Assembly: GCF_003111625.1 (NCBI RefSeq) | Contig: NZ_MZGS01000006.1 | Location: 1 to 64,000 of the forward strand | DNA length: 64,000 nt | DNA from: Methanobrevibacter thaueri | Lineage (GTDB): Archaea > Methanobacteriota > Methanobacteria > Methanobacteriales > Methanobacteriaceae | Reading direction: 5' to 3' | Part shown: positions 24,881 through 35,500 of the stretch, piece by piece | Position numbering within the stretch: position 1 is the first letter of the stretch | Layout of the letters: the number at the start of each line of letters is the position of its first letter | The notes under the pieces: model-generated | The model's input: only the letters and a program-made list of their open reading frames with translations | Told to the model about the DNA's origin: nothing | Databases searched by the model: none | Program-made: the position numbers and the translations under genes

Positions 24881-25832
24881 TGAACTCCTCATAATCATCT
24901 GCATCAATTACATCCAGGAAAAACTTCCTTTTTATGGGGCCAAGATTATCCAAAAAGTCCTGGTAATATTCACTATCTTTTATTTGCATATAGTCTTCTT
25001 TAATTAACATAAACATCTTGCTTTTGCATTTTAATGGAAGGTCTCTTAAAGCAAAACGAGGACCGTTTATTTTATAGGCAAGCAGGTCGAACTTATATGC
25101 ATCATACCATTCATTTTCAATGAAAATCCTCATTAATACTTGTCCCGCAGCAACGGTGTCGAGGAATTTCTCATCCACAACATGGGTAATGGACTCATCA
25201 TGCTTTCTTCTGTAGTACAGATGCCTCTTGATGATGGAAATCCTTCGGGCCTTAAGGTACACGTAATAAAAGAAGGGCATGTCCTCAAAAAATATTCCTT
25301 CGGGAAACTTTGCATCGATTTCCTCTAGAAATTCTCTTGAGTATATTTTTTGGCAAACTCCTACGGATAAATCAAAGATTGAACCTGGAGTCTCCTCAGG
25401 TGAGAACGCCCTGCCTTCAAATGACTCGTCGAATGTCTTCAGGTCAAACCAGTCATTCTCATAGATTTCGCCATTGTTGTAGTTGATCATCTGGAAAAAT
25501 GTCATGTCAGCATCATATTTTGTAATCTCATTATAGGATATCTCCAATGCCCTTTCATGATACCAGTCATCGCAGTCCAGATACATCACATATTGGCCCT
25601 GAGCTATTTTCAATGCATTGTTTCGAGCAGCTCCGGGGCCATGATTGGTTTGGTTGATTATTTTGATTCTGTTGTCATCAAAAGATTCAATAATATTTAA
25701 CGTATTGTCTGTCGAACCATCATTAACCACTATTAATTCGAAATCATGAAAGGTTTGATTTAAAACTGATTCGATGGCTTTTTGAATATATTTTTCTCCG
25801 TTGTAAACTGGTAATATCACTGAAATCTTCAT
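24852..25832 (-). CDS. Family 2 glycosyltransferase
   Basis: The 326-aa protein has a GT-A fold start (MKISVILPVYNGEKYIQKAI), the nucleotide segment VVNDGSTDNT, and the metal-binding YLDCDDW near residue 92. It adds a sugar from a nucleotide sugar to a surface glycan at the cytoplasmic side; donor and acceptor are unknown. It is the leftmost gene of the 35-kb surface polymer locus. Its 3' end appears frameshifted (see the tail at 24782-24880). ATG 25832 is used rather than the TTG three bases upstream. Confidence 0.85.
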   Translation of the reverse strand: MKISVILPVYNGEKYIQKAIESVLNQTFHDFELIVVNDGSTDNTLNIIESFDDNRIKIINQTNHGPGAARNNALKIAQGQYVMYLDCDDWYHERALEISYNEITKYDADMTFFQMINYNNGEIYENDWFDLKTFDESFEGRAFSPEETPGSIFDLSVGVCQKIYSREFLEEIDAKFPEGIFFEDMPFFYYVYLKARRISIIKRHLYYRRKHDESITHVVDEKFLDTVAAGQVLMRIFIENEWYDAYKFDLLAYKINGPRFALRDLPLKCKSKMFMLIKEDYMQIKDSEYYQDFLDNLGPIKRKFFLDVIDADDYEEFMELNSQQAQ

Positions 25833-25982
25833 CAATTAATTATAGTTTGTTTATGAAAATAAGTTTTTCTAATAAATTAGATATTATAATTCATCTTAAA
25901 CATTTATTATAAAATCAACGTGATTTATCAAATATATGGTTATTTAAGATAAGTTCTCTGCCTTTTTTGCCTAATTTTCCCT

Positions 25983-26153
25983 TTAGGAAGGATTTCTCAG
26001 ATAATATTCTATCTTATCCTTCAAATCGTCAATGCCATCATAAGTCTCATATTCCTCCTTGTCCACCAATTCAGGATGAGAGATATTCCACATCAAATTG
26101 ACATGTTTTGGATGATATATTATGTGTTCCGTATAATCAGTAAAATTAGACAT
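25983..26153 (-). pseudogene. Short remnant of a CgeB-like glycosyltransferase
   Basis: A 56-codon ORF (start ATG 26153) reads NLMWNISHPELVDKEEYETY in the middle, like the central ISHPE block of CgeB/DUF3880-type glycosyltransferases, and ends DDLKDKIEYYLRNPS, like their C-terminal helix. These blocks are normally about 150 residues apart, so the ORF looks like an internally deleted relic. The 378-bp gap between genes holds nothing else that I can support. Confidence 0.4.
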
Positions 26154-26213
26154 GATGGAAATAGAAAAAAATAGCTAATTTAAATTTTAAAAAAATAATA
26201 GGTAGGTACTCAA

Positions 26214-26864
26214 CTAAAAGGTTTGAGTACCTTTTTCAGGGGTTAATGATACACTTTGTGTATCGAGCAAGTTTCCTGAATTGTCATATAAGTTAATTTC
26301 AGCAAAATCAGGGAAATATTTGTAGGCATCTGCACTTGCAACTTCAATATAACCGTTTGAATCAACTGTTTTAGGAACCATATTTCCATTATTTAAAGTG
26401 GATCCGTCACGAGAGTAGTATATTTGAATTTTTACCTTTTCACCGGAATGCTCAGGACCTACATATATGGAAGCATAGGTCTTGTCTGCCAATCCCCCTC
26501 CAGTCGAGAAGCTTCCTCCCAAAATAGACATTGAAGTTGTAGCAGGGGTTTGAGTGGTTTGGGCAGGTTGTGAATTATCAACACTTGCGGTTTTGTTATC
26601 ATTTTCAATTACAGGTGCAGAGGTATCCTGTGAACCATTATTGTTTCCAAAACCATAGATATATACAAACACACCAGCAAGTACTATTGCCACTATAATT
26701 AAAGCCACAATTATGTATTTGGTTGTATTGTCACTTGATTTATTCTTGTTCATTGAATTAATCATTGATTCATGACTTATTGTTTTTTCCTTTAAGGGAG
26801 TTCCGCATTTCTTGCAAAATTTCGCTCCTTCATTATTTTCACTATCACAATTTGGACATCGCAT
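26214..26864 (-). CDS. Zinc-ribbon membrane protein
   Basis: The 216-aa protein begins with a zinc ribbon (MRCPNCDSENNEGAKFCKKC, four Cys at 3, 6, 17, 20), then a linker, one membrane helix (YIIVALIIVAIVLAGVFVYIY, residues about 50-70), a Thr/Asn-rich spacer with sequons, and a C-terminal extracellular beta domain with YVGPEHSGEKVKIQIYYSRD. Such proteins are common in Methanobacteriales; a role in surface or stress sensing is only a guess. It lies between two parts of the surface locus. Confidence 0.75.
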   Translation of the reverse strand: MRCPNCDSENNEGAKFCKKCGTPLKEKTISHESMINSMNKNKSSDNTTKYIIVALIIVAIVLAGVFVYIYGFGNNNGSQDTSAPVIENDNKTASVDNSQPAQTTQTPATTSMSILGGSFSTGGGLADKTYASIYVGPEHSGEKVKIQIYYSRDGSTLNNGNMVPKTVDSNGYIEVASADAYKYFPDFAEINLYDNSGNLLDTQSVSLTPEKGTQTF

Positions 26865-26958
26865 TAAATTACACCTTCCAAAATACTAGTTAATAATATT
26901 TTGTATACAATATTAAATAAGATTATTGGATAAAAACAAAATTGATTTTAAAACCATA

Positions 26959-29127
26959 TTATTTAACTTTAAATGAAAACTTATTTTTAATGTTATAATT
27001 TTTATTTTCAAGATAAATTGTGCATTTATATGAATTTTTAGTCAAGTTTTTAGCACTTATTTTAAAAATACCCTTGGAATTGGTCTTAACATTAAGAGTT
27101 TTTCCATGTGAAATTTTAACCTTGAATTTTGTTTTTGATATTGCCTTTCCGCTTGCCTTATTCTTTACTGTGACTTTTAATTTTGAATGCCTTTTAACAA
27201 CTTTAGGAGCGATAATTTTAGCTTTAGCTTTCTTGATTTTAATTGAAGATTTTGTTTTTGACAATTTGATGTTCTTGTTTTGTGATGTTACTTCAACTAT
27301 GTGTTTTCCTATGGACAATTTTGATGTATCAAACTTAACCAATCCGTTGGAATCGCTTTTAACATTATATACATTATAATGTTTGCCTGTATAAACTTTT
27401 AAGTTTAGTTTGGCATTGCGAATTGCCTTGCCGGTTTTGGCATTTTTAACGTAGAATTTAAAGGACTTATCTGACTTATATCTGGTTGTGCATTTTTTAA
27501 TGGCCAGTTTTGCAGGAGCCTTAACGACATTTATTGTAGGATTTGCATTGCAGATTCCTGATTCCATGCTTATTGTCAAAGAGTATTTGCCAACATCCAA
27601 ATCCAAAGGAAGATTGTAGTACAAATATCCATTAGAAGCAGTATATATCCAACCGGTTTTGTAGTTTTTACTTCCCTTGAATGTTAATTTGATCTTTTGT
27701 GGAATGGACAGTTTCCAAGGGGAGGTTATCCTTATTTTCAATTGCACATCACTGAAGATTGAACTGGTTTGGGTTATTTGAGCGTAAAACACTCCATATA
27801 CATCATTTCCCTTATGTGCGTGATTGCCGATATATTGACAGTTATTGCTGGATATTCCTTCCATTTTAGTGTACACAGCCCCTCCTTTTACGGATGCCCT
27901 ATTGTTTTTGAATATTGTATCGTCAATGTAATTATTATCTGTTCTTAGGAATAACGCTCCACCATACAGGGCCGAATTCCTGTTGAACTCGGAATCGGAT
28001 ATTGTGAGTGTTGCAAATTTAGCGTATATTGCACCGCCCTTATCACAGTAGTTGTTCTCAAAAATACAATTATAAATCTTAGTCAAGCCGTATTTTGAAT
28101 AAACGGCTCCACCATGCTCTGAAGCTCTGTTATTTGTAAAGTTGCAATTGATTATGGTGACATTGGACCTGTAGTCATATTCGAATACCTTAATCTGAAT
28201 TGCTCCACCTTTAACTGCATGGTTTGATTCAAAACTACACCTGTCAACGACTGCAGAGTGGCATGCATCAAGAACTATTGTTCCTCCGCTTGTAGACACA
28301 TAATTATTCCTGAAAATCGAATTTCTGATCTCACCTTGTCCCAATTCATCCAGATAAATCACACCGCTGCTGTTTGAAGTGTTGTTTTCAAACAGACAGT
28401 TGTTTACAATCAGTGTGCTTACTCTATAATCGATATCATCATAGCTGACCACTAAAATGGTTGTCAGATATCCATGATTGTCAATAAAACGTGTATCCTG
28501 TAAGTTCACATAGGCACCAGTTGATGAGGCTATTGAACTTCCCATTCCCTGCTTGAACTGTTTCCATTCCAAATCACTGGCGCGGATGGCAGTATTGTTT
28601 GTAAATGTGGACTTGTAAACATTTAATGTCGTATTTTTATAGACTGCAATAGCTCCGCCATTGGAATTATACACATTATTGTTAAGAAATGTGCAATTTA
28701 AAAGAGTCAATGTTGAATTTGCATTAAGAATGATTGCACCGCCGTCAGATTCGCTGAATCCATTTTTAAAAATTAGATTTTTCAATGTGACAGTGCAATT
28801 GTAATCAATGAATAATCCTCTTGCCTTATTGTTTCCATCTATAGATGCATTATTGTAACCTGTAATTGTAATGTTTTTTGAGATTACCACTCCATCTGAA
28901 AGATTAAAATCCTTGTCATCATCAAATCGGTAGCTTTCTGTCAAGTCAATTGAGTCAGAATAAGGATTTTCATTTATTTTCGCTGATAAATCTGTGTATG
29001 TTTTGGCAGTTGAATTTTGCAAGTCTGAATTGGCACTGGCAGCGTTTTCAGCATAAATAACATTTAGTGATGATAGCATTAAAATTAAAAATACGGTTAA
29101 TATTAATGTCTTTTTAATTATTCCCAT
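26959..29127 (-). CDS. Large adhesin-like surface protein
   Basis: The 722-aa protein has a signal peptide (ending VIYAEN), a long parallel beta-helix region (about residues 50-450) with repeated GGAI(I/A/Q/Y) and NCxFxNN units, then three Ig-like domains rich in lysine (LKVYTGKHYNVYNVKSDSNG, KIKKAKAKIIAPKVVKRHSK and so on). It is the third member of this type in the window and probably a surface adhesin. ATG 29127 is preferred over GTG 29142, which overlaps the GTGAGG ribosome site. It lies inside the glycan locus and could be a carrier or a co-regulated surface protein. Confidence 0.85.
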   Translation of the reverse strand: MGIIKKTLILTVFLILMLSSLNVIYAENAASANSDLQNSTAKTYTDLSAKINENPYSDSIDLTESYRFDDDKDFNLSDGVVISKNITITGYNNASIDGNNKARGLFIDYNCTVTLKNLIFKNGFSESDGGAIILNANSTLTLLNCTFLNNNVYNSNGGAIAVYKNTTLNVYKSTFTNNTAIRASDLEWKQFKQGMGSSIASSTGAYVNLQDTRFIDNHGYLTTILVVSYDDIDYRVSTLIVNNCLFENNTSNSSGVIYLDELGQGEIRNSIFRNNYVSTSGGTIVLDACHSAVVDRCSFESNHAVKGGAIQIKVFEYDYRSNVTIINCNFTNNRASEHGGAVYSKYGLTKIYNCIFENNYCDKGGAIYAKFATLTISDSEFNRNSALYGGALFLRTDNNYIDDTIFKNNRASVKGGAVYTKMEGISSNNCQYIGNHAHKGNDVYGVFYAQITQTSSIFSDVQLKIRITSPWKLSIPQKIKLTFKGSKNYKTGWIYTASNGYLYYNLPLDLDVGKYSLTISMESGICNANPTINVVKAPAKLAIKKCTTRYKSDKSFKFYVKNAKTGKAIRNAKLNLKVYTGKHYNVYNVKSDSNGLVKFDTSKLSIGKHIVEVTSQNKNIKLSKTKSSIKIKKAKAKIIAPKVVKRHSKLKVTVKNKASGKAISKTKFKVKISHGKTLNVKTNSKGIFKISAKNLTKNSYKCTIYLENKNYNIKNKFSFKVK

Positions 29128-29308
29128 CAAAAAATTCCTCACAAGTGTTTATTTTTAACCACATAGATATATTAATTTATAAATTTGATATTTGAGATAT
29201 CTTACTTAATTTTATCAAACAAGAAAGATTAAATGCATGAAAATAGTAATACATATGATTTAATCATAGCTCCGTAAATTTTAAACGGCACTTCCCAATA
29301 AGAAAAAA

Positions 29309-29432
29309 TCATTTGAAGATATTTTTAATTTTTCTAAAAAAAGAAGTCAATTTCCAGCTTCTTGAATTCATAATCTCATCATTCACTTTCTTTTGTTTTG
29401 ATAATTTTTTCTTGAGTTTCTTATTCTTTTCT
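29309..29432 (-). pseudogene. Out-of-frame 3' tail of the adjacent GT2 gene
   Basis: Past the stop at 29421 the alternate frame reads KNKKLKKKLSKQKKVNDEI, then MNSRSWKLTSFFRKIKNIFK and TGA at 29309-29311. SRSWKLT followed by a basic helix is a common C-terminal signature of archaeal and bacterial surface glycosyltransferases. The break falls in an A-rich run of lysine codons, a typical slippage site. Confidence 0.65.
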
Positions 29433-30602
29433 TTTAATTTTTTTATTCTTTTTGGATAGCTTTTTTTTCTTTGCAGCTAAATTTAAATTTTTATTTTTTA
29501 ATTTATTAATTTTGTTAACCTTGGCATCATTCTGTCTAGACAATTCAGTATTTTTATTGACCAATGTATTTTTTTGATTATTCAAATCGCTTATTGTTTT
29601 TTGACATCTATTTTTCACCACATACTCATAGTAATCCAAATCATCAATATCCCATAAGGTTTGTTCACTACATTGTAGATAATTAGGAAATATCTCCTGA
29701 TACTCTTTAAGAATTTCTCTAGAAAAAAACTTCGGATAATTTTTTAATTCTGCGTAAACAACTTCACCCTCTTTTAAAGTGAAACCTAGCTTTTGACATA
29801 TGTAATAAATCGAATGATACGTTAATTTTAAAGCTAAAAATGAAAGAACATTATAAAACTTATCAGATGAACTGTCCCTTAAATCAAGAACCTGTTTGGC
29901 TGCAATTAATATATTCAGGTAATTTCTTGCAGAAACCTCTTTTGAAACAGAATCATTTCTTTGACGATAATAACAGCAAATATCTTCTGTAATGTAAATT
30001 TTATTGGCATTTATCATTATTCTTGCGGATGCAATGTTGTCCTGATAAGAAAGAGGTGGAAATACGAGATATGGGAATAATCTTTTAGCATAAACTTTAA
30101 TATATACGTAAGTGGCAAAAATTAGTTCCGGTGACTCATTTATATCTGTAAGAATCTTATGCTTCTTCAGGGACTCTTTGGCGATGTCATAACGATTAAG
30201 TAAACCGTTATCATCAAACTCTTCCCATTTATACATTATTAAATCTACATCAGAATCATTTTTGAATATTTCCAAAGCCTTTTCATATGCATCTAAAGAA
30301 ATATAATCATCACAATCCATATATGTTACATAATCACTGGTCACATATTTCAAACCTAAATTACGTGCGGGTCCAGATCCCTGATTAGGTTCTTGTTTGA
30401 TTAATTTAAAAGATTCATATTTTTCAACATACTGATTGATTATTTCCACACTGTTATCAGTACTTGAATCATCAACTACAATGACTTCAATATTTTCAAT
30501 TCCCAGAGTCTGGTTAATTATCGAGTCAAAACATTCCTGAATGTACTTTTCACCATTGAAAACCGGAATAATAACACTAATCAAATAATCCCATAGTACC
30601 AT
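29421..30602 (-). CDS. Family 2 glycosyltransferase with lysine-rich coiled-coil tail, 3' frameshifted
   Basis: The 393-aa protein starts LISVIIPVFNGEKYIQECFD, has VVDDSSTDNS and the metal-binding MDCDDY near residue 97, then a helical C-terminal half and a coiled-coil tail (NKINKLKNKNLNLAAKKKKL). The frame ends in that tail; about 35 further residues remain in another frame to 29309. The GT-A catalytic part is intact, so activity may be kept. It starts two bases after the stop of the next gene upstream and is part of one long transcription unit. The sugar is unknown. Confidence 0.83.
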   Translation of the reverse strand: MVLWDYLISVIIPVFNGEKYIQECFDSIINQTLGIENIEVIVVDDSSTDNSVEIINQYVEKYESFKLIKQEPNQGSGPARNLGLKYVTSDYVTYMDCDDYISLDAYEKALEIFKNDSDVDLIMYKWEEFDDNGLLNRYDIAKESLKKHKILTDINESPELIFATYVYIKVYAKRLFPYLVFPPLSYQDNIASARIMINANKIYITEDICCYYRQRNDSVSKEVSARNYLNILIAAKQVLDLRDSSSDKFYNVLSFLALKLTYHSIYYICQKLGFTLKEGEVVYAELKNYPKFFSREILKEYQEIFPNYLQCSEQTLWDIDDLDYYEYVVKNRCQKTISDLNNQKNTLVNKNTELSRQNDAKVNKINKLKNKNLNLAAKKKKLSKKNKKIKRKE

Positions 30603-30603
30603 C

Positions 30604-32517
30604 CTATAAGTAATTTCTTAATTTTTTAGATATCTTACTCCTTTTAGATTTTTTGGATTTCTTTTTTAAAGTTTTATTCTTTTTTTTCAAACGTTTGTTT
30701 TCCTTTTTCACTTTTTTTAATTTTTTCTCAAGGTCATTAATTTTTTCAATTGGCCTGTAAGGTTTGAATATTATTTTTATTTTGTTTTTTGATTCTTTAA
30801 TTTTAATCTGGTAATTGTCATCATTCTTTTTAAACGATTTGATTAAGATGATTTTATTATACTTGTCCTTAAAGTTGAACTCCCATTTCTTTATAGGGGA
30901 TTTGAGAAAATCGTTATAGTCAATTTCAAAGAAAAACATCTCAGATTCATATTCGATTGGATACTCAAAACTAGTGAAGTTCATATAATCATCTATACAA
31001 ATTCTTTCAAAGTCAAAATTAGAATGGCCGATGAATTGAAACTTACCGTCATTTAGCTCAATGGACTCGATGACGAAATCATAATTTGTTCTTTCCTTTT
31101 TAACCAGCTTTAAAAAACCGTATTTGTTACGGGAAATGTCAATGACATATTCATCAAATACAATAGTTTTATGAACATCCGTCTCGATAAAACATTCCTT
31201 TTTAAAATCTGAAACATAAAGAGCTTTAATCTGATTTTCACCGTACTTTATTTCGTCTAATGGGATAAACAACTTATCTTTATTGATAAAATTGCTGGCA
31301 ATAACTACTTCACTATAGTTAGGGCTGTTTATTGAAAATCTGATTTCCCTTTTTTGTATAGTTTCCTTAAAAGGAAGTTTAAGATTGAATTGAACAACTA
31401 AATCATTATCCTCTACAGTGATGCTTTTTATATATGCCTTTAAGTTTTCAGTTTCAGCATCCCTGTCAAAATCGAACATGCTATAATATTCATCGCTGAT
31501 TTTTACAGGTGCATTAGGATTGCTTTTCAAATCGTTGAAAAACAATTCGGAAAGTTCATCCCATTTTTTATCCTGAACCATCTTGTAAAAAACTTGATAA
31601 TATGTATTTAATTCGTTGAAATATTCATCAGGAATGAGGTTTATTAGTTTGTGAGCCCCTTCAAAAATATAAATGTGGTCCTCTTTAGGATAAGTTTTGA
31701 TTTTACTCATATAAAACGGAATATCCAATGTCAGCCATTTCATGTACTTTCTGGATAAAATCTCATAATCGTCTATATTCTCATTTACGATATCGTTAAC
31801 CATCTTAGCCATTTTATATAACTCATCACCACGGTTTGTGTCATGGGACTGTGAAAGGGAAGTGTTTGGAGCACGCATTCTCCAACAGTAAAATCCATCT
31901 TTTAAAACAGACACTTTTTTAGCCTTTGCATATGACTCAGTGGAGAAGATGTTATCCTCAAAAATAACCCTTCCATCAAAAAATCTTAAGTTATTATCGT
32001 CAAGGAATTCCTTTTTATACAGTTTATTCCACACTGGCATATCCCAAATCAAATTTGGGTATTCGAATAAATTTGTGTTATACAAATCATTTTCAAGGCT
32101 ATTGAAGACATAATCAGAAATAATATGTTGCCATGACTTTTTGTCATTGTATCTGAAAAAGTTGGCTGTTACTATATCACTATCATATTTTACGGCACAG
32201 TTGTACAATTTTTCTAATGCATCATGCAACAGATAGTCATCTGAATCTATAAAAAAGATATATTCTCCCTTCGCATATTTTAAACCATAATTCCGGGTTA
32301 CTGACAATCCTTCATTCTCCTTATGGAATGCATGGAAATTATCATAATCAAGAGCATATTTCTCTACCATATGTCGAGAGTTATCATTAGATCCGTCATC
32401 TATCATTAAAACTTCAATATCTGTTAATGATTGATTCGCTAAGCTATCTAAAGCGTCTACTAGATAATCTTCTACATCATAAACCGGAACAATAACTGAA
32501 ATTTTTGGAACTGCCAT
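30604..32517 (-). CDS. Family 2 glycosyltransferase with C-terminal accessory domain and coiled-coil tail
   Basis: The 637-aa protein has an N-terminal GT-A domain (ISVIVPVYDVEDYLVDALDS, MIDDGSNDNS, FIDSDDY near residue 94), a helical middle, a beta-rich region of about 200 residues (from about 365) like the stalk domains of the TagF-fused enzymes next door, and a strongly basic tail ending in KKLRNYL. There is no CDP-glycerol domain. It probably extends a surface glycan from the cytoplasmic side. Confidence 0.83.
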   Translation of the reverse strand: MAVPKISVIVPVYDVEDYLVDALDSLANQSLTDIEVLMIDDGSNDNSRHMVEKYALDYDNFHAFHKENEGLSVTRNYGLKYAKGEYIFFIDSDDYLLHDALEKLYNCAVKYDSDIVTANFFRYNDKKSWQHIISDYVFNSLENDLYNTNLFEYPNLIWDMPVWNKLYKKEFLDDNNLRFFDGRVIFEDNIFSTESYAKAKKVSVLKDGFYCWRMRAPNTSLSQSHDTNRGDELYKMAKMVNDIVNENIDDYEILSRKYMKWLTLDIPFYMSKIKTYPKEDHIYIFEGAHKLINLIPDEYFNELNTYYQVFYKMVQDKKWDELSELFFNDLKSNPNAPVKISDEYYSMFDFDRDAETENLKAYIKSITVEDNDLVVQFNLKLPFKETIQKREIRFSINSPNYSEVVIASNFINKDKLFIPLDEIKYGENQIKALYVSDFKKECFIETDVHKTIVFDEYVIDISRNKYGFLKLVKKERTNYDFVIESIELNDGKFQFIGHSNFDFERICIDDYMNFTSFEYPIEYESEMFFFEIDYNDFLKSPIKKWEFNFKDKYNKIILIKSFKKNDDNYQIKIKESKNKIKIIFKPYRPIEKINDLEKKLKKVKKENKRLKKKNKTLKKKSKKSKRSKISKKLRNYL

Positions 32518-32538
32518 ACTTATACCATCAAAATATTT

Positions 32539-35500
32539 TTAAAATTTTTTTATAAACCAATAAGCAAGTTTGGAATATGTATTCTTGATTAAATTTGAAA
32601 CAGGGTTGCCTTTTTCATTTTTTATAACCTGATTGAAAACTGTTTCTGAAGAGCTTCCATTTTCATATTGGTTAAACTTTTCTCTAAATAAACTTCTATC
32701 CTTTCTGTATTTCTCCTCAGTTTCATCAATATGGACAATAGCATCTTCAACTTCTTTTGAAGTGAATAATATCGGACCAGGGTTAAATTCCTCAAGATCA
32801 AAATATGTTCCCCGGATATCTTTAACATAGTCTTCCATATCATATGCAAATAATAAAATTGGCCTATCTAAAATTGAATAATCAAACATTGCAGAGGAAT
32901 AATCGGTTATTAAAATATCTGAAACCAAATACAGCTCTTCAATGGTATTATAATCAGAAAAATCATATATAAATGTATCATCAACAAGATTTTCTATATT
33001 TTCCTTTGCGTAATGATGCAATCTAAAGATAAAGATATATTCATCGGATAATGAATCTCTTAATGATTTTAAATCTAACATTAATTCGAACTGATTTTTA
33101 TAACGCCATGTTGGAGCATATAATATTACCTTTTTATCCAATGGTAAGCCAAATTTGATTTTTAAATTATCTATATCCCTTTGATTATTTTTGGAATATA
33201 AAATATCAGTCCTTGGATAACCGCACTTCAATACTTCTCCGTCATATTTAAAGCATTTTTCACGAAGGTTATAAACATAATCGCTTTGGACAATAAGATA
33301 ATCCCAACGTTGACACTCATAAATAAAGTCATCAATGTCTTTTTGGGACTTAAAGTCGTTTTCTACATCCAAACCTAAAGTTTTTAGGGGTGTCCCATGC
33401 ATTGTTTGGATATAAACCTGATCGTCTCTTTTAATGAAATCATTTTCAAAACCAACATTATCACATACAAATTTAGAGGTTGCTAAGTAGTAATAATACT
33501 TTAAAGAATGTTTTTTAACTGGAATTGCATTCCCAGTATAATACTCCTGTTCATTATTAAAAGACCAAATGCATTCATAATCAGGGTAGTTTTCATTAAT
33601 ATATTCATATAAATATCTTGGATTGCAACTGAACTGCTTACCCCACATCGATTCGAACATTATGCGTTTTGGATTGATTGGCAATTTTGTAAATTTAACA
33701 TATTTAGTGTTAATTATATCCTTTCTATTGCTGTGGGAATCCGCTTCTTTAATCCATTTAGATTTAAATCTTATTCTTAAATTACCCTTTCCGCTACGAT
33801 AAAGATTATACTCGGTTGATTTAGTTGAGTAAACATGTTTAAATGACTCTTTTATGTATATTGGAGTTATGAAACTATGTCCCTCACATTCATATTTAAT
33901 ATAAATATCAAAATTTGTATTATATAATTTATCTACAAACTTATCTAAAAAGCTAAATTTGAACTTAACGTTATTATTGTTATCCAATTCGCCTTTTGAG
34001 ATGAAAATTTCCTCATAACTTTTATCATTTTTACAGAAAAGGCTGGCATTTAATATATTACATTTATTCAGGGAAAACAAATTAACTTCAATCAAAACTT
34101 TTTCATTATTTCCTTTACATTTAGAAACCAAGGATATATTTTCGGTTGTGGATATGTCAAAATAATAGTCTCTTAAGTGATTAATGATAACTTGACCATA
34201 GGGAGATGATAAATATTCCAGTTTTTTTCTTCTGTTAACTATAGGTTCTCCGTTTTCATCTCTAATCTGACCCTTTTTATCTAGAATTTCCTCAATATTT
34301 ATTGAATAACATCCATTTTGATTATTATAAACTAAAGGTATTTCCTCATTAAATAGATTATCATTGCCTAAGAATAATGGACCAATGTTTTCCTGGCATG
34401 GAATGCATAGTTGATTATTATCAATGAAACTATCCTCAAAAACATGATTTATTGACTTATAATTGATTATTAACTCATCATTAAAATCATAATCAAAAAA
34501 GAAATAATTATTTTTGTGTAATTTTGCTTTAGACTTATTTTTTCTCAAAGTCCATTTAAGTTTAGCAAAATAATTATAAACAATGTCCTCCTGTTTAAAA
34601 CAAACTAATAATTTATTTTCACCCAGAAAATCATCATTGCCTGCAATTGCAGTCAAAGGAATATTAACTTCATATCCTGCAGCCTCATAAGAAATATTAT
34701 TACCATATTTGAGGTTGTATGTAGATAAATCAGTTACCTTTCGATCCTTAAATTTTAAGGGCATTTTTTTATGGGATTCACTATTTACCAAATAAAAAGA
34801 GTACTTCCTATCGTTAAAATCATTATCTTCTAGACCCGGAATGACAGTGAACCCTTTAATAATGATTTGTTTTTTTCTTATTGAAATATTATCAATATAC
34901 TTGACATATGAAGTCATATCCCCTAGGAATTTATCTATACACAGAGTAGATTCACCAAACACTTCCTTATCAACATTAACCATAACATGACCATTATTTG
35001 AATAAGCTTTTGTGTGACGTGTATCATAAACTTGGAAATTAATAACTGATACTAATTTGTCTAAATTATTTTCTAGTAAATATTTATATTTAAGGCGATC
35101 CACTTCATTTAATTGGCCTATATCTTTTAAATTTATATTTTCTTTAATATAATCACTGATTAAAGTGATAATCTCTTTAGATGTTTCAATGGAGGTGTCA
35201 TTTAATTTATTTATAAAAATCATTAAATCTTTAGAAAGCCATTTATAAATTTTCATTTTTAATAAATTTTCATTTTTAACGTTTTCCTTAAAGAAATCGT
35301 CAACCATTTTCATTACTTGAATTCTGTGCTCTAAATTAACTGTCTCTTTTGTCTTTTGAGTAATGGATTTTGAACTTTCCCTCACTCTCCATAGATAACA
35401 ATTCTCATAAATAATTGAAACGTTGTTAGCGTGATAATGTAATGGAAAAGTCACTGGAATATCTTCATATAGGATATCTTCAGGAAATCTGAATCCATAT

